Below, one piece after another: positions 14,839 through 21,822 of a stretch of 27,311 nt of DNA. The notes below the pieces were generated by a model. It saw only the letters and a list, made by a program, of their open reading frames with translations, did not search any database and had not been told where the DNA came from. Positions within the stretch are counted from its first letter, which is position 1; every line of letters begins with the position of its first letter. The DNA is from Deltaproteobacteria bacterium (GTDB lineage Bacteria > Desulfobacterota > Desulfobacteria > Desulfobacterales > SURF-7), in the NCBI GenBank assembly GCA_019307665.1, contig JAFDJC010000036.1, positions 1-27,311 of the forward strand. The letters are read 5' to 3'. Made by a program: the position numbers and the translations under genes.

Positions 14839-15855
14839 TTAATTGTTTTCATTTGTGAAAGCAATAAGCGCTTCAAGTTTTGATAATGCTGCACCACTAT
14901 CAATAGAGGTCTTTGTAAGGGATATACCTTCTTCAAGGTTTTCAGCACGGTCAGCAGCCATGAGGGCCGCAGCCGCGTTAATCAGCACCACATCTCTTTT
15001 GGGTCCTTTTTCGCCTTTCAGGATGTTTTTTGTGATCAAGGCATTCTCAGACGGGTCTCCTCCTAAAATGTCTTTATTATCTGCCAGTTTTCCAAAAAAC
15101 TGCTCAGGACTAATATCATAAGTGGTGACAAGGCCGTCTTTAAGCTCAGAAATTCGTGTGGGTGCGCAAACGGAAATTTCATCAAGTCCTTCATGGCCGT
15201 GAACCACAAGTGCTTTTTTTGTGCCGAGAAGCTTGAGGGCGCTTGCAAACATTTCCGTCAGTTCAGGAGCAAACACACCGATAAGCTGACAGTTTGCCCC
15301 TGCCGGATTAGTTAACGGGCCAAGCATGTTGAATATAGATCTGACGCCGATTTCTTTTCTGGCATTTGCGGCATACTTCATGGCTCCGTGATATCTAGGT
15401 GCGAAAAGAAAACCGATGTTGATTTCCGAAACCGCTTCCTCCGTCACTTCAGGGTCAGTGTCAATCTTTACACCCAAAGCTTCCAGTAGATCCGCAGATC
15501 CACACTTGCTTGTTATTGAACGGTTGCCGTGCTTTGCAACCGTAATCCCGCATCCTGCAACGACGAAGGCAGTGGTAGTAGAAATATTAAATGTGCCGGC
15601 ACTGTCGCCACCGGTACCGCATGTGTCAATCACTGTTGAAGCCGGTGTCTGGATACGGACCGCTTTTTTACGCATAGCACGCGCAGCACCTGCCACCTCT
15701 TCAACTGTTTCTCCTTTTGTAGCAAGGGCTCCGAGAAAAGCGCCAATCTGTGCATCCGTGATTGTTCCTGAAAAAATGTCGGTAATTATTTCAGCCATCT
15801 CTGCTTCGCTCAGGTTTTCTTGACGGATAATTTTAGTTAGATGTTCCTTGAACAT
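14839..15855 (-). CDS. trpD: Anthranilate phosphoribosyltransferase
   Basis: 338 residues, the usual length for unfused TrpD. It joins anthranilate to PRPP. The PRPP/Mg signature DTCGTGGDSAGTFNIST lies around residues 79-95, followed by VAKHGNRSITSKCGSADLLEALG (the KHGN block) and the metal-binding VVHGHEGLDEIS segment. There is no glutaminase fusion, since TrpG is separate here. The ATG is 23 bp downstream of trpG, with an AGGAG-type site in the gap. Confidence 0.95.
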   Translation of the reverse strand: MFKEHLTKIIRQENLSEAEMAEIITDIFSGTITDAQIGAFLGALATKGETVEEVAGAARAMRKKAVRIQTPASTVIDTCGTGGDSAGTFNISTTTAFVVAGCGITVAKHGNRSITSKCGSADLLEALGVKIDTDPEVTEEAVSEINIGFLFAPRYHGAMKYAANARKEIGVRSIFNMLGPLTNPAGANCQLIGVFAPELTEMFASALKLLGTKKALVVHGHEGLDEISVCAPTRISELKDGLVTTYDISPEQFFGKLADNKDILGGDPSENALITKNILKGEKGPKRDVVLINAAAALMAADRAENLEEGISLTKTSIDSGAALSKLEALIAFTNENN

Positions 15856-15878
15856 TTTACTATTCTCCTCTTAATTGA

Positions 15879-16460
15879 TTATATGGTTTCAATGCCTGTT
15901 GTTTTAAGAAAATTTCTTAACAACCTCTTTCCTGTCGGCGTCATGATCGATTCCGGATGAAACTGGATGCCTTCCGTTGGATGCTCCTTATGTCTTATGC
16001 CCATAATTTCGCCATCGTCTGTTTCTGCACTGATCACAAAACATTCAGGCAGACTGTCCCTGTCCACCGCAAGGGAATGATAGCGCATTGCCTGGAAGGG
16101 TTTATTAATATTCTCGTAAAGTATTTTCCCGTCAGCATTGATCATTGATGTCTTGCCATGCATTAAACATTTTGCGGAAATAATTTTCCCGCCAAAAGAT
16201 TCTGCAATAGCTTGATGACCAAGACAGACTCCCAGAATCGGTATTATACCCGAAAAATGTTTTATCGCCTCCATAGAGATACCGGCCGAATCAGGCCTGC
16301 CCGGTCCCGGCGAAACAACAATGCCTGCGGGTTTGATTGAAGCAAGGTCAGGTATGCCGACAGCGTCATTTCGAAAGACTTTTACCGGGGCACCTAGCTG
16401 CCCGAGATATTGGACCAGATTGTAAGTAAACGAATCATAATTATCTATCATGACAATCAT
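15879..16460 (-). CDS. trpG: Anthranilate synthase glutamine amidotransferase subunit (TrpG/PabA type)
   Basis: 193 residues, a class I glutamine amidotransferase giving ammonia to TrpE. The opening MIDNYDSFTYNLVQYLGQLG, oxyanion block VVSPGPGRPDSAG, nucleophile elbow GVCLGHQAIAESFGG (catalytic Cys) and the His/Glu pair in GIQFHPESIMTPTG are all present. The ATG overlaps the trpE stop by four bases (ATGA), giving strict coupling in equal amounts. It may also serve p-aminobenzoate synthesis, as such subunits often do; no PabB is in the window. Confidence 0.95.
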   Translation of the reverse strand: MIVMIDNYDSFTYNLVQYLGQLGAPVKVFRNDAVGIPDLASIKPAGIVVSPGPGRPDSAGISMEAIKHFSGIIPILGVCLGHQAIAESFGGKIISAKCLMHGKTSMINADGKILYENINKPFQAMRYHSLAVDRDSLPECFVISAETDDGEIMGIRHKEHPTEGIQFHPESIMTPTGKRLLRNFLKTTGIETI

Positions 16461-17971
16461 TTTATTTCCTCCACATTGGAACTTTCTTTTGCCACAAGTT
16501 CCATTGCACGCTGAATCGCCATGGCTTTGTTAACAGTCTCCAAACGTTCGGATTCAGGATCGGAATCCGCGACAATCCCTGCACCCGCTCTGACAATGAG
16601 TCGGTTATCCTCTATACACGCAGTACGTATGGTGATTGCCATATCCATATTCCCGCTAAATGAAACATATCCGACGGCGCCGCCATAAGGCCCTCTCGGC
16701 TCGGTTTCCAGTTCTTCGATAATTTCCATGGCACGGATTTTTGGAGCTCCGGACAACGTGCCGGCCGGAAATGTAGCGGCAAGCAGATCCCATGCATCTA
16801 AATCCGACCTTATATCGCAGATAATGTTTGAAACCAGATGCATTACACGAGAATAGCGTTCGACGATCATAAGTTCCGTCACTTGAACGGAACCGATTTC
16901 CGCTATTCGACCCAGGTCGTTTCTTCCCAGGTCAACAAGCATAAGGTGTTCTGCACGCTCTTTTTCATCCTTTAGAAGCTCGTCGGCAAGCGCCCTGTCT
17001 GATTGCTCTGTTTTTCCTCTGGGGCGTGTGCCGGCAATGGGACGAAGGGTTGCCATTCCGCCTTCAAGCCTGACCATTGTTTCCGGCGAAGAGCCCACAA
17101 GCGCCACATTGCCAAGATGAAGAAAAAACAGATAGGGTGACGGGTTGATGTATCTCTGGGCTCTGTATAAAGACCATAAATCAGGAGGGTTTTCACACAC
17201 AAATGGCTGTGAAATCACAGACTGGATAATGTCGCCCTGATAAATATACTCCTTTACTTTTCTAACATTTGCTTTAAATGTTTCATTGTCGACAGGAGTG
17301 GACAGGGAGAAGTCGTTACATGATGCATTGGCATGGTCCTCATTAACAGGGGGCTTCATTTTTGAAAGCATGTTGCGAATGCGGAGGCGAGCGGACTCAA
17401 AAAGCTCGTCTTCGTTCACGCCTTTATATTTTACATCTTCTATGAATGTGATTACTACGATAAGAAGTGTATTACTTATATTGTCAAAAATAAGAAGTTC
17501 ATCAGGAATGATGAAATGGGAAACAGGTTTATCTTCCGGCCAGCTGTTTGGGATAGACTCGAAAAATGAAACCATTTCATAATTCAGATAACCAACAAGG
17601 CCTCCCCAAAATCTTGGAAGCTCGGGTATCTCGGCCGGAATATATTTCGACATAAGTTTTCTGAGCAAATTAAACGGATCTCCCTTATGCTCAATTTTTT
17701 CCGTGGATTTGTTTGTATCAATTTCAATAAAATGTTTGTAGATACGTATTTGAGCTCGGGCAGAAGTGCCGAGAAAACTGTATCGGCCCCATCTTTCACC
17801 ACCTTCAACACTTTCAAATAAAAAAACAGAGCCGTTATTTTGATAGAATTTTCTAAGAAGAGAAACCGGTGTTTCGGTGTCGGCCAGAATTTCAGTGCAT
17901 ACAGGGATCACGTTATACTTTTTTGAAAATTCTTTGTATACTTTTCGGTCCGGAAATTTGTTCAGCAGCAT
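16457..17971 (-). CDS. trpE: Anthranilate synthase component I
   Basis: 504 residues. It converts chorismate to anthranilate using ammonia from TrpG. The N-terminal feedback element is present: FLFESVEGGERWGRYSFLG matches the LLES...SF tryptophan-binding pattern, so inhibition by Trp is likely. Chorismate-binding blocks are intact: GDIIQSVISQPF, VGSSPETMVRLEGG, RPIAGTRPRGK, EERAEHLMLVDLGRNDLGR and FPAGTLSGAPKIRAMEIIEELE, then IVADSDPESE. The ATG has AAGGA about 7 nt upstream. It is the first structural gene after the attenuator, with about 40 bp between the second terminator and the start codon. Confidence 0.96.
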   Translation of the reverse strand: MLLNKFPDRKVYKEFSKKYNVIPVCTEILADTETPVSLLRKFYQNNGSVFLFESVEGGERWGRYSFLGTSARAQIRIYKHFIEIDTNKSTEKIEHKGDPFNLLRKLMSKYIPAEIPELPRFWGGLVGYLNYEMVSFFESIPNSWPEDKPVSHFIIPDELLIFDNISNTLLIVVITFIEDVKYKGVNEDELFESARLRIRNMLSKMKPPVNEDHANASCNDFSLSTPVDNETFKANVRKVKEYIYQGDIIQSVISQPFVCENPPDLWSLYRAQRYINPSPYLFFLHLGNVALVGSSPETMVRLEGGMATLRPIAGTRPRGKTEQSDRALADELLKDEKERAEHLMLVDLGRNDLGRIAEIGSVQVTELMIVERYSRVMHLVSNIICDIRSDLDAWDLLAATFPAGTLSGAPKIRAMEIIEELETEPRGPYGGAVGYVSFSGNMDMAITIRTACIEDNRLIVRAGAGIVADSDPESERLETVNKAMAIQRAMELVAKESSNVEEIK

Positions 17972-18011
17972 ATTCTTTTCCTTTATTCTGTTAAATAAAA
18001 ACCCTACAAAT

Positions 18012-18041
18012 AAAAAAGGCCGCGATTTATGTTCCGCGACC
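18012..18041 (-). terminator. Second (tandem) attenuator terminator before trpE
   Basis: On the minus strand GGTCGCG (18041-18035) pairs with CGCGGCC (18024-18018) through seven base pairs, one a G-U, with a 10-nt loop, followed by six Ts (18017-18012). It lies directly after the first attenuator terminator. Whether it is also controlled by the leader or is a leaky back-up is not clear. Confidence 0.7.
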
Positions 18042-18044
18042 CTT

Positions 18045-18085
18045 AAAAAAAAAGACCGCGGGCTTTCCAGAGTTTGCCAGCGGTC
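18045..18085 (-). terminator. Attenuator terminator hairpin (3:4)
   Basis: GACCGC-T-GGC on the minus strand (18085 leftward) pairs with GCC-C-GCGGTC (ending 18054) in a stem of nine pairs with one mismatch, followed by nine Ts (18053-18045). Its left arm is shared with the antiterminator, as attenuation requires. Confidence 0.88.
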
Positions 18086-18160
18086 AGTATCATTTACGTT
18101 GTGATATTATAGTCAGGTGGTTCCACCGGCAAGCCCCGCAAAAGAAGTTTGCCACCACCA
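18045..18160 (-). promoter_or_regulatory. trp operon attenuator (1:2, 2:3 and 3:4 pairings)
   Basis: Region 1 (18159-18149) contains the Trp codons, GGTGGTGGCAA. Region 2 (18132-18116) is TTGCC, a six-base bulge, then ACCACC. Region 3 begins with CCGCTGGCAA (18083-18074). Regions 2 and 3 form a 10-bp antiterminator, TTGCCGGTGG (18132-18123) with CCGCTGGCAA, including two G-U pairs. Regions 3 and 4 form the terminator. Regions 1 and 3 share TGGCAAACT, so they compete for region 2. A ribosome stalled at the Trp codons frees region 2, and trpEGDCF is transcribed. Confidence 0.88.
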
Positions 18161-18196
18161 TCGATTAATTTTTATTCTTCCGTTCTTTGAGTTCAT
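18113..18196 (-). CDS. trpL: trp operon leader peptide with three consecutive Trp codons
   Basis: A 27-codon frame from ATG (18196) to TGA (18113-18115). Residues 13-15 are Trp-Trp-Trp (TGGTGGTGG at 18160-18152), preceded by KINR and followed by QTSFAGLAGG. Three Trp in 27 codons exactly at region 1 of the attenuator, and a stop inside region 2, leave little doubt that this is the regulatory leader peptide. The ribosome binding site is weak (GGA five bases upstream), and the transcript may begin very near the ATG. Confidence 0.88.
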   Translation of the reverse strand: MNSKNGRIKINRWWWQTSFAGLAGGTT

Positions 18197-18202
18197 TGTT
18201 AT

Positions 18203-18232
18203 CCAGTAACTTGATTGTGGGAAAATTGTCAA
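18203..18232 (-). promoter_or_regulatory. Candidate trp promoter
   Basis: On the minus strand TTGACA (18232-18227) is followed 18 bp later by TACTGG (18208-18203), a poor -10. Initiation would fall at or just before the trpL ATG. An upstream pair TTGGTC/TAATAC is a weaker alternative that would give a leader of about 30 nt. I saw no clear TrpR-like palindrome. Confidence 0.4.
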
Positions 18233-18285
18233 GTATTATTTGCCAAACATATAATGACCAAGGGTTTTCTATTTAAACAGGAGAG

Positions 18286-18309
18286 AAAATGCTGAGCGGC
18301 ATTTTTTTT
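18286..18309. terminator. Hairpin terminator downstream of the HD-GYP gene
   Basis: AAAATGC (18286-18292) pairs with GCATTTT (18299-18305) across a six-base loop. On the plus strand eight Ts run to 18309; on the minus strand the stem is followed by CTCTCC. It sits about 35 bp past the HD-GYP stop and before the trp promoter, so it separates the two minus-strand units. Confidence 0.6.
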
Positions 18310-18342
18310 CAGCGTCTTGGACGTTGTTCCAATTAACAAGAA

Positions 18343-19245
18343 TTATTCAGCATCGGTGATTCCATAAACATTGTTGGCGGGTGCGCTGCCTCGACGTTCA
18401 TCTGAAAGAACACATTCACTGTAATGAGGCTTGTTGATGCGGTTGACAGCAATTAGCACCTGTACAGCTTCTATGCCTATTTTTCCTGAGTTGGCTTGCC
18501 ATATAATCTCTTCCAGGGCAGTTCGATTCTGAAAAGATTCGAGTCGATAGGGACGCTGGGAAATGAGCGCATCGTATATATCACTCACCATTATAATATC
18601 GACCATCGGATTATCTATCTTTATGCCTCTTGGGTATCCACTCCCATCCTTTCTTTCATGATGGTCCCGAGCAACTATTGATGTAAAGTGCCGGGCATCT
18701 TTAAAATAATAGCTGAGTAAAATATAGCCTGCCAACGTATGATGTTTTAGTGCTGCTTGTTCTGCAACGGTCAAAGGGCTTTTTTTGTTTAAAATATTTA
18801 ATGGTACACATAACTTTCCAATGTCATGGGTTGGCCCTGCAATTACTTCTTTGGATATTTTTTTTGGGTCGGATATTAACTGTTCCGCAAGAAGAGTGGA
18901 TAGCGCACAAACCAATAGAAAATGACGATACGTATAAAAATCCGTGTGGTGAAAATGATAGATCGCTTCGAGCAGCGGTAATGGCAGTATCACTTTTTCC
19001 ATATTTTTTAAGACAATGTTTTTCGATTTTTGATCACTAAAAATAATGGTGTAAGGGTGCTCATCAATAAAATGAAGCAGGTCTTTTTTTATACTGGCAT
19101 AGGTGAATAAAGAACAAGACTCTTTCATGCCTTTATTTTTCATAATTAACTCAGTCATGATTTCCGGAGATAATGTGGTCCCGGCGGAAAGTAATTCCCG
19201 TTGATCAAATGTAAATACTGGGTATTCGAGTATGGAGGTCATCAT
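18343..19245 (-). CDS. HD-GYP domain protein (putative c-di-GMP phosphodiesterase)
   Basis: 300 residues from the ATG at 19245 (AGGA six bases upstream). The N-terminal 90 residues match nothing I recognise. The HD-GYP domain follows: a first His at about 108 (YRHFLLVCALS), the HD pair in GPTHDIGKL (about 140-141) and the GYP signature DHHERKDGSGYPRG (about 194-207), then VSDIYDALISQRPYR. All metal ligands and the GYP tripeptide are intact, so hydrolysis of c-di-GMP to pGpG or GMP is likely. It has no receiver domain or membrane span, so it is cytoplasmic, with input by the unknown N-terminus. It stands alone between the trp operon and a divergent gene. A minus-strand TTGACA at 19334-19339 may be its -35. 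Confidence 0.88.
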   Translation of the reverse strand: MMTSILEYPVFTFDQRELLSAGTTLSPEIMTELIMKNKGMKESCSLFTYASIKKDLLHFIDEHPYTIIFSDQKSKNIVLKNMEKVILPLPLLEAIYHFHHTDFYTYRHFLLVCALSTLLAEQLISDPKKISKEVIAGPTHDIGKLCVPLNILNKKSPLTVAEQAALKHHTLAGYILLSYYFKDARHFTSIVARDHHERKDGSGYPRGIKIDNPMVDIIMVSDIYDALISQRPYRLESFQNRTALEEIIWQANSGKIGIEAVQVLIAVNRINKPHYSECVLSDERRGSAPANNVYGITDAE

Positions 19246-19426
19246 CAATTATCCTTTTTGAATAATGCGTCAACTTCCGTAAAAGAGTTTTGTTTATTAA
19301 TCCCTTAATTCTTTATTCTGATTCTCCATAAGATGTCAACCATTTAGAGAAATTTCCAATTTTAAATTAGCGAAAACCATTTAACGTAACCTGACAGTTT
19401 GTTTCTAACAGAAGATGCCATAAAGC

Positions 19427-19455
19427 TTGATAAAAAGTTTTTTTATACGTATAAT
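19427..19455 (+). promoter_or_regulatory. Near-consensus promoter of the small unknown gene
   Basis: TTGATA (19427-19432) and TATAAT (19450-19455) have a 17-bp spacer. The ATG at 19503 lies 48 bp downstream, giving a leader of about 40 nt with an AGGA ribosome binding site. Confidence 0.75.
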
Positions 19456-19502
19456 GTGCAAAATTTTTTGTTATAACGTGAGACAAAGAAAGGAAATGCT
19501 TG

Positions 19503-19802
19503 ATGAAGTTACAGGAATTCTGGGCTAAATTTTATCCGGCTGACAGCCGTCAGATTACCATAGCATCAAATAACGGCCATGAATATCTATGGCTGAGAAA
19601 AACCGATGAGTGGATGTATTTAGCAGATGCAAACGGTTCATTCCGTGCAGCCAAAGGCGATGAGAATCTTTTTAAAGTGATTGTTGACTGGATGAACTCT
19701 ATTAAGGCAGACAAGGAAAAAGTAGCGGATTTAAAACATTCCGTCATCGTTGAAAACATCAGTTTAGATTCATCCTTAAACCGATGGATTTTCAAATCCT
19801 GA
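19503..19802 (+). CDS. Hypothetical protein, 99 residues
   Basis: I do not recognise a family. The protein is soluble and of mixed charge, rich in aromatic residues (Trp at LQEFWAKF, EYLWLRK, DEWMYL, VDWMNS and NRWIF). The pattern ITIASNNGHEYLWLRKTDEWMYLADANG suggests beta hairpins followed by a helix (ENLFKVIVDWMNSIKADKEKVADLKH). No signal peptide, membrane span or Cys cluster is seen. The start ATG at 19503 is preferred over the TTG codon before it because AGGA is 8 nt upstream. It has its own strong promoter and is followed by about 130 bp before the cytochrome gene. Codon use and the promoter argue that it is a real, possibly highly expressed gene. Confidence 0.7.
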   Translation: MKLQEFWAKFYPADSRQITIASNNGHEYLWLRKTDEWMYLADANGSFRAAKGDENLFKVIVDWMNSIKADKEKVADLKHSVIVENISLDSSLNRWIFKS

Positions 19803-19905
19803 ATCAATTTTATGCTTAACAGGAAGAGGCCACGAATATTGGCTTGACATTTGTCGAAATATTGTGTTCTAAAATACGGTTTGAATTTTTACAGACAATA
19901 ATGAT

Positions 19906-19923
19906 GTTTAATGCGCATTAAAC
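19906..19923. promoter_or_regulatory. 18-bp perfect palindrome upstream of the cytochrome/metVF cluster
   Basis: GTTTAATGCGCATTAAAC is a perfect inverted repeat with no spacer, ending 15 bp before the cytochrome start codon. A TTGACA at 19844-19849, with TAAAAT or TTCTAA about 17-20 bp on, is a possible promoter upstream. Its position in the leader suits a repressor or redox-regulator operator. I know no assigned regulator for it. Confidence 0.6.
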
Positions 19924-19938
19924 GGCAGTGCTTTAAAA

Positions 19939-20373
19939 ATGAATGTATGGATTAATAAGCCAATCAGTCGATTGGTATTTTTTATTTGTTTTGTAATGGT
20001 TTTTGCATGTTTTTCTGATATTTATGCTGAAAACAAAGAAAAGTCGTTTATGAAAAGACAACGGCCGTCGGTCAATTTTCTTGATGAGATGCATGATATG
20101 CATATGGACAGTTACGAATGTCTGACCTGTCATCACCGTTATGAAAATGGTGAGAACGTGCTGGATGAGTCTGAACTCGAAGAGGGTAATCCTGATATCT
20201 CGTGTTCAGCCTGTCATAATTCAGAAGCAAAAATAGAGCTGAGAGAAGCGTTTCATGGTCAATGCATCGAATGCCATGACCGGCATAATGACCAGAATGG
20301 AGGCTCATTGCCGATTCTTTGCGGTGAGTGCCATGTTCGCTATGTGAATAACAACCAGATGAATAACGAATAG
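19939..20373 (+). CDS. Periplasmic tetraheme cytochrome c, c3 family
   Basis: 144 residues with a Sec signal peptide (hydrophobic LVFFICFVMVFACF, likely cut after IYA near residue 30). Four CxxCH heme sites occur at 61-65 (CLTCHH), 89-93, 109-113 and 128-132. The CxxCHH form, with extra His at 52, 55, 66, 106 and 116 for bis-His ligation, is typical of class III cytochromes. Such proteins shuttle low-potential electrons in the periplasm between hydrogenases or formate dehydrogenases and membrane complexes in sulfate reducers. It is the first gene of a cluster with metV, a NarI-like cytochrome b, an Fe-S protein and metF, so it may be the electron partner of that membrane complex. No clear ribosome binding site is seen. 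Confidence 0.85.
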   Translation: MNVWINKPISRLVFFICFVMVFACFSDIYAENKEKSFMKRQRPSVNFLDEMHDMHMDSYECLTCHHRYENGENVLDESELEEGNPDISCSACHNSEAKIELREAFHGQCIECHDRHNDQNGGSLPILCGECHVRYVNNNQMNNE

Positions 20374-20418
20374 CTAGATGAATAATGAATATATAATAGA
20401 GAAAGCCGTGGAGTTATA

Positions 20419-21078
20419 TTGGTAAAAGGGAAAAGAAAACCGCTGGAGGAAATAAAAGCAACCGTTTCCAGATATAAGCGAATTTTAATCACCGGTTGCG
20501 GCGGCTGTGTATCGGTATGCCTGGCCGGAGGACAGAGAGAAGTTGAAATTCTTTCGGCTGAACTGAAATCTGAATTCAAAAAAGAGTCGGCAGTAAAAAG
20601 GATAGACGGCTTTACGGTTGAAAGACAATGCAACATGCAAATGCTCTCAGAGCTTGATGATATCATAAATGAATATGACGCTGTCCTGTCAATGGCATGT
20701 GGTGCAGGTGTCCAGTATACTGCTGAAAGATTTCCAAAAGTCCCGGTCTTTCCTGCAATCAATACAATGGCTATTGGCGTTGACAGGGAGCTTGGTGTTT
20801 ATGAAGAAAAATGCAGGGCCTGCGGTGAATGTGTTCTCGCTTACACCGGCGGCATCTGCCCTGTAACCAGTTGCGCTAAAGGGCTGTTTAACGGTCCATG
20901 CGGGGGGACCAATAATGGCGCATGCGAAATCAGCGATGATATTCCGTGCGCCTGGAATGAGATTTACAACCGACTTAAGGAACAGAACCGGCTGGAGGAT
21001 ATTATCGAGCTTCAAATGCCGATGCAGTGGAAGAACCAGATTAAAAGAATCGTGGTTCAGGATTTATACAATAAGTAG
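20419..21078 (+). CDS. metV: MetV-type protein: methylene-THF reductase C-terminal (zinc-finger/Fe-S) domain
   Basis: 219 residues. Thirteen cysteines fall in two groups: CGGCVSVC (27-34) with Cys71 and Cys94, and the C-terminal set CRACGEC (132-138) with Cys147, 152, 161, 169 and 177. The signature GLFNGPCGGTNNGACE (156-170) marks the MTHFR_C family. MetV forms a complex with MetF in acetogens and sulfate reducers, feeding electrons to the flavin of methylene-tetrahydrofolate reductase in the Wood-Ljungdahl methyl branch. The start is TTG at 20419, with GGAG about six bases upstream. metF lies about 1.3 kb downstream, separated by a membrane cytochrome and an Fe-S protein, which suggests that all form one complex. 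Confidence 0.85.
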   Translation: MVKGKRKPLEEIKATVSRYKRILITGCGGCVSVCLAGGQREVEILSAELKSEFKKESAVKRIDGFTVERQCNMQMLSELDDIINEYDAVLSMACGAGVQYTAERFPKVPVFPAINTMAIGVDRELGVYEEKCRACGECVLAYTGGICPVTSCAKGLFNGPCGGTNNGACEISDDIPCAWNEIYNRLKEQNRLEDIIELQMPMQWKNQIKRIVVQDLYNK

Positions 21079-21086
21079 AGACAGCT

Positions 21087-21797
21087 TTGGATTTACAAGA
21101 TTTTTTGACAAATGACTTTATATACAACCTTGCCGGCGGTCCCCTGGCAAAGATTTCTTTTGCTGTTTTTCTTCTCGGAACAGTGATTCGGACCGTAAAA
21201 TTCATGTCCCTGACACGGACCGTAAAACAAGACTATCCGGTTCATGGAAGCAGCATTAAAAAAAGATTTTCAGTAAAATCTTTCCTGAAAGAACTCCCTC
21301 GGCATTTTAATTCGCTGCAGCATACGGTTCTGGCAAAAAGTCCGGTGACAATAATGGTCAGCCTGATATTTCATGTCTGCCTTCTGGTTACACCGCTATT
21401 TCTACTCGCTCATAATATTATGATTTCCAGATTTATGGGAATAAGCTTTTTTTCATTTTCCGAGCAAACAACAAACATAATGACGGTTATATTTCTTGTA
21501 TGCGCTTTCTACTTTCTATTAAGAAGAGTTTTCAGCGCCCGTGTCAGAATGATAACCTCGATTAATGATTATTTGATTCTGGCCATCACAACCCTGCCGT
21601 TTCTTACCGGTTTTCTGGCATATTACCAGATCTATGACTACAAATTTATGATTGTTCTCCATATGCTTTCAGGTGAGCTGATACTGGTTGCTGCTCCGTT
21701 TACAAAGGTTTTTCATATGATATTTTTCTTTGTGGGCCGTTTTGTTATTGTAAGCCAGCATACGCTCGGAAAAGGGAGCCGGGAGTGGCAATGGTAA
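21087..21797 (+). CDS. NarI/DsrM-like membrane cytochrome b subunit
   Basis: 236 residues with about five membrane helices (about 21-40, 88-110, 130-147, 162-180 and 190-223). Four His lie at positions suited to two b hemes: His96 and His109 around TM2, and His192 and His210 in TM5. The 18-residue gap of the last pair equals that of the NarI heme ligands His187/His205. The family (NarI, DsrM, HmeC, TmcC) passes electrons between the quinone pool and a cytoplasmic or periplasmic partner. The start is TTG at 21087, eight bases after metV, with only a weak ribosome binding site; the next gene is 25 bp away. Its place inside metV...metF suggests it anchors the reductase to the membrane. Confidence 0.82.
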   Translation: MDLQDFLTNDFIYNLAGGPLAKISFAVFLLGTVIRTVKFMSLTRTVKQDYPVHGSSIKKRFSVKSFLKELPRHFNSLQHTVLAKSPVTIMVSLIFHVCLLVTPLFLLAHNIMISRFMGISFFSFSEQTTNIMTVIFLVCAFYFLLRRVFSARVRMITSINDYLILAITTLPFLTGFLAYYQIYDYKFMIVLHMLSGELILVAAPFTKVFHMIFFFVGRFVIVSQHTLGKGSREWQW

Positions 21798-21822
21798 AGC
21801 GATTTTTTGTTGGAGAAAAAAT

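Noticed and set aside
18042..18092. Alternative leader frame ATGATACTG.. with one Trp codon inside the terminator arm
   Set aside because: It has one Trp only, no ribosome binding site, and sits in region 3/4. The upstream frame with three Trp codons at region 1 fits attenuation far better.
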